Source: CALKWS01 sp048594865 (lineage in GTDB: Bacteria > Actinomycetota > Actinomycetes > Actinomycetales > Beutenbergiaceae). Taken from it: DNA of 46,072 nt. Positions 44,359 to 46,072 of this stretch are shown piece after piece. The translations under genes and the position numbers were made by a program. The notes below the pieces were generated by a model, which saw only the letters and a list, made by a program, of their open reading frames with translations, searched no databases and was not told the origin of the DNA. The stretch lies in the NCBI GenBank assembly GCA_048594865.1, contig JBMDWZ010000052.1:1-46072 (forward strand). Direction: 5' to 3'. The stretch's first letter is position 1. Every line of letters starts with the position of its first letter.

Positions 44359-44364
44359 ACTCTA
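44359..44364 (-). promoter_or_regulatory. -10 hexamer for the adenosine deaminase gene
   Basis: TAGAGT on the minus strand (44364-44359) ends 6 nt before the GTG at 44352. It is the basis for preferring that start. Confidence 0.38.
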
Positions 44365-44397
44365 TTGGGCGTGGCGAGCAGCGCGATCAGCGATTAT

Positions 44398-44426
44398 GAG
44401 AGAGTTCTCATCTTTGACTCATGCGC
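44398..44426. promoter_or_regulatory. CTCAT direct repeats upstream of the phosphotransferase, possible response-regulator site
   Basis: ttctcatcttt (44405-44415) and gactcatgcgc (44416-44426) place CTCAT twice, 11 bp apart, about 30-50 nt before the ATG at 44456. ATGAGA/TCTCAT (44396-44401, 44406-44411) also form an inverted repeat. One-turn direct repeats are typical for OmpR-type regulators. A related site lies at 45818-45850. Confidence 0.4.
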
Positions 44427-44455
44427 CGTTTACGCGTTTGAGGTTCACTGGCAGC

Positions 44456-45916
44456 ATGGTTACCGCTGTGCGAACACTCGACTCGGCCTCCGAGAGGGCC
44501 GACCTAGAGATGTTGCGCGGACCCCAGCGCACCGGCCTGGTAGCGGCGGCCTTGACCTCCGCGGGGGAGTTTGACCCGCAGCGAGACCACCGGCTGAAGG
44601 TCTCGGTAGACAAGATCCATCACCGGCCCGGCGCCGGGGTGAGCGTGGCGTACAACATCACCTTCGATTCGGCCCGCGGCACGGTCAAGGACTACGTGGT
44701 GGCCTCCACCTCGCCGGCGGCCACCAGCGGCGAGGGTGTTGCTGTGCTGAACGACGGCGACCGGCAGGTGCGGATGTGGCGCCGCCCCTTCGATCCGGTG
44801 CTCACCGGGTTGCGGCAGGCGTGCAGCCCGAGTGTGGTGCGCGGATGGTTGGCCGATGCCGGAATCGACACCGGGCCGAACCTGCGCCTGGAGTTCATCA
44901 CCTACCGGCCCACCCGCCGGGCCGTGCTGCGGGCAACGGACTGCACCACCACGGTGTTCATCAAGGTGATGCCTGCCGCCCGGTCCACCGACGTGGTTTC
45001 CCGGCACGAACTGCTCGCCGCGGCAGGGGTGCAGGTGCCGCAAGTGCTGTCGGTTCCCGCACCCGGGGTGTGCGTCCTGGCTGCGGTGGCCGGTGCGCCG
45101 ATGGCCAACGCCATCGCCGCCGCCGGTACCGACCCCGATGGGGTACCGGACCCGGGCACGCTGGTGGCCTGGCTGGACTCCCTACCCCGGCAGGCCCTGT
45201 CCATGCCGCGCCGACAAACCTGGACCGACCGGCTGGACTTCCACAGCGCCGCCGCGGCCGCCGCCCTGCCCCAGCAGCGCGAGGAGATCAACGAACTCGC
45301 CGACGTGCTGCAACGCGAGTTGGACGGCTTCGAGGCCGAGCAGACCGTACCGACCCACGGTGACTTTTACGAGGCGAACATCTTCACCTCCGGTGGGCAG
45401 GTGTGCGGGGTAATCGACCTGGACTCCGTGGGCCCCGGGCGCCGCAGCGATGACCTGGCGACGATGCTGGGGCACTTGTCGGTGCTGCCGGATCTGTCGC
45501 CACGGGTGTATTGCGACGTTCCGGACGTCATCGAGCGATATCAACGCGACTTTGAGAACCGAGTGCCGCCGCGGGTGCTGCGAGTTCGCACCGCCGCGGT
45601 GGCACTGTCGTTGGTGGCGAACTCGATCCCCACGCAGGCCCGCGCCCGGCTTGCGGTGGCCCGCAGGTGGGCGCGCTCCGCATTCGAGGACTCCGCAGCC
45701 TCCTACCCGCGGGCAGTGTCTCCCACCGCCTTTGGGGACGCCCGGGCGGTGTCTTCCACCGTCGTCGGGCCATCGGCGAGCGAGCCAACTGCTGCCGGGG
45801 AGGCGAAGATGGGAGTTCTCTCATCTTCCGCTCCGGAACCTCTCATCTACGAGGCCGACACTGAAACCCACCGAACCCCCACTCGTTCAGAAGGGCAAGA
45901 CCATGGCACGACGTAG
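44456..45916 (+). CDS. Phosphotransferase, aminoglycoside/choline kinase-like fold
   Basis: A 486-residue protein whose C-terminal part has the kinase-like Brenner motif VPTHGDFYEANIF (H301-G-D303, catalytic Asp) and VIDLDSVGPGRRSDDLATML (metal-binding DxD). These are typical of APH-type phosphotransferases. The N-terminal 140 residues contain HRPGAGVSVAYNITFDSARG, seen in actinobacterial members of this group. The substrate is unknown; antibiotic resistance should not be assumed. The start is uncertain: ATG 44456 is favoured, with ATG 44396 also in frame. The gene ends 14 nt inside the next gene, and its last codons contain that gene's likely regulatory repeats. Confidence 0.72.
   Translation: MVTAVRTLDSASERADLEMLRGPQRTGLVAAALTSAGEFDPQRDHRLKVSVDKIHHRPGAGVSVAYNITFDSARGTVKDYVVASTSPAATSGEGVAVLNDGDRQVRMWRRPFDPVLTGLRQACSPSVVRGWLADAGIDTGPNLRLEFITYRPTRRAVLRATDCTTTVFIKVMPAARSTDVVSRHELLAAAGVQVPQVLSVPAPGVCVLAAVAGAPMANAIAAAGTDPDGVPDPGTLVAWLDSLPRQALSMPRRQTWTDRLDFHSAAAAAALPQQREEINELADVLQRELDGFEAEQTVPTHGDFYEANIFTSGGQVCGVIDLDSVGPGRRSDDLATMLGHLSVLPDLSPRVYCDVPDVIERYQRDFENRVPPRVLRVRTAAVALSLVANSIPTQARARLAVARRWARSAFEDSAASYPRAVSPTAFGDARAVSSTVVGPSASEPTAAGEAKMGVLSSSAPEPLIYEADTETHRTPTRSEGQDHGTT
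45818..45850 (+). promoter_or_regulatory. Three 11-bp phased repeats upstream of the exported protein
   Basis: CTCTCATCTTC, CGCTCCGGAAC and CTCTCATCTAC follow each other at 11-bp steps (about 45818-45850), so CTCTCAT recurs exactly 22 bp apart. It ends about 52 nt before the ATG at 45903. The layout fits an OmpR-family response-regulator operator. It lies inside the phosphotransferase reading frame. Confidence 0.45.
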
Positions 45917-46072
45917 CACCTGGATCGTCACCGGCGCGCTAGGCGCGATCGGGATCGTGGGCGGTACAGCGGTGGCGCTGGCCAACACCCCCGGTGACCA
46001 AGACGTCAGTGGACTGTCGCTACAGAACGAATCGGCGGTGCCGGGCGGCTCGGGCGCAATAGGCTCCCAGCT
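45903..46072 (+). CDS. Small exported protein, 3' end outside window
   Basis: ATG 45903 opens 56 codons to the window edge. The N-terminus MARRSTWIVTGALGAIGIVGG is a signal peptide or single membrane anchor, with a possible cleavage after ALA near residue 27. The mature part is Gly/Ser/Asn-rich. No family is recognised. AAGGGCAAG lies just upstream. It overlaps the phosphotransferase end by 14 nt, and CTCTCAT repeats precede it. Such small secreted proteins often sit beside two-component systems in actinobacteria, but none is visible here. Confidence 0.6.
   Translation, partial: MARRSTWIVTGALGAIGIVGGTAVALANTPGDQDVSGLSLQNESAVPGGSGAIGSQ

Noticed and set aside
44456..45916. Antibiotic resistance gene (aminoglycoside phosphotransferase)
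   Set aside because: The HGD and DxD motifs show only the general kinase-like fold. The long N-terminal region and chromosomal context do not match known resistance enzymes.

Overview
The window is high-GC DNA with almost no non-coding sequence. Its gene content points to a Gram-positive actinobacterium: classical menaquinone (men) genes, a complete 14-gene nuo operon, a eukaryotic-type UTP-glucose-1-phosphate uridylyltransferase, an FprA-type ferredoxin reductase, HadAB-type dehydratases beside rpmG and murB, and long N- or C-terminal tails on Nuo subunits. I would place it in Actinomycetota, perhaps Micrococcales. The genus cannot be fixed from the sequence alone.

Region 1 (1-7.8 kb) carries menaquinone ring synthesis: menB (cut by the window edge) diverges from menC-menD. 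UGPase-cutC follows, then menF (minus) diverging from menG. Region 2 (8-26.8 kb) is a block of menJ-type isoprenoid reductase, nuoABCDEFGHIJKLMN and a long-chain polyprenyl diphosphate synthase. Ring synthesis, side-chain synthesis, methylation, tail saturation and the largest quinone-reducing enzyme therefore sit together. Most nuo junctions are 1-8 nt overlaps (ATGA, GTGA, TGATG), which suggests translational coupling.

Region 3 (26.8-31.3 kb) holds rarD, an fprA-like reductase behind a probable DtxR/IdeR iron box, htpX, tRNA-Tyr with a clear intrinsic terminator, and a YajQ-family protein. Region 4 (31.3-37.7 kb) is a dipeptide/oligopeptide-type ABC importer: two permeases, a fused double ATPase and a lipoprotein. 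A perfect 14-bp palindrome and a 23-codon leader ORF that overlaps the first permease start lie upstream. Region 5 (37.9-41.6 kb) is tRNA-Thr, tRNA-Met, rpmG, two MaoC-fold dehydratase subunits, an MFS transporter and murB. Region 6 (41.6-46 kb) is a minus-strand operon of an adenosine deaminase family protein and two alpha/beta hydrolases, then a plus-strand phosphotransferase and the start of a small exported protein. Both plus-strand genes are preceded by 11-bp-phased CTCAT direct repeats.

The most interesting signals are non-coding. Two families of dispersed intergenic repeats, each with a conserved internal period (52 bp; 20/18/20 bp), sit at gene 3' ends, mostly at convergent junctions. 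In addition, most first genes of operons show a TAnnnT-like -10 hexamer 6-8 nt before the start codon, which suggests widespread leaderless transcription. I saw no CRISPR array, rRNA, insertion sequence, prophage or recognisable defence system.
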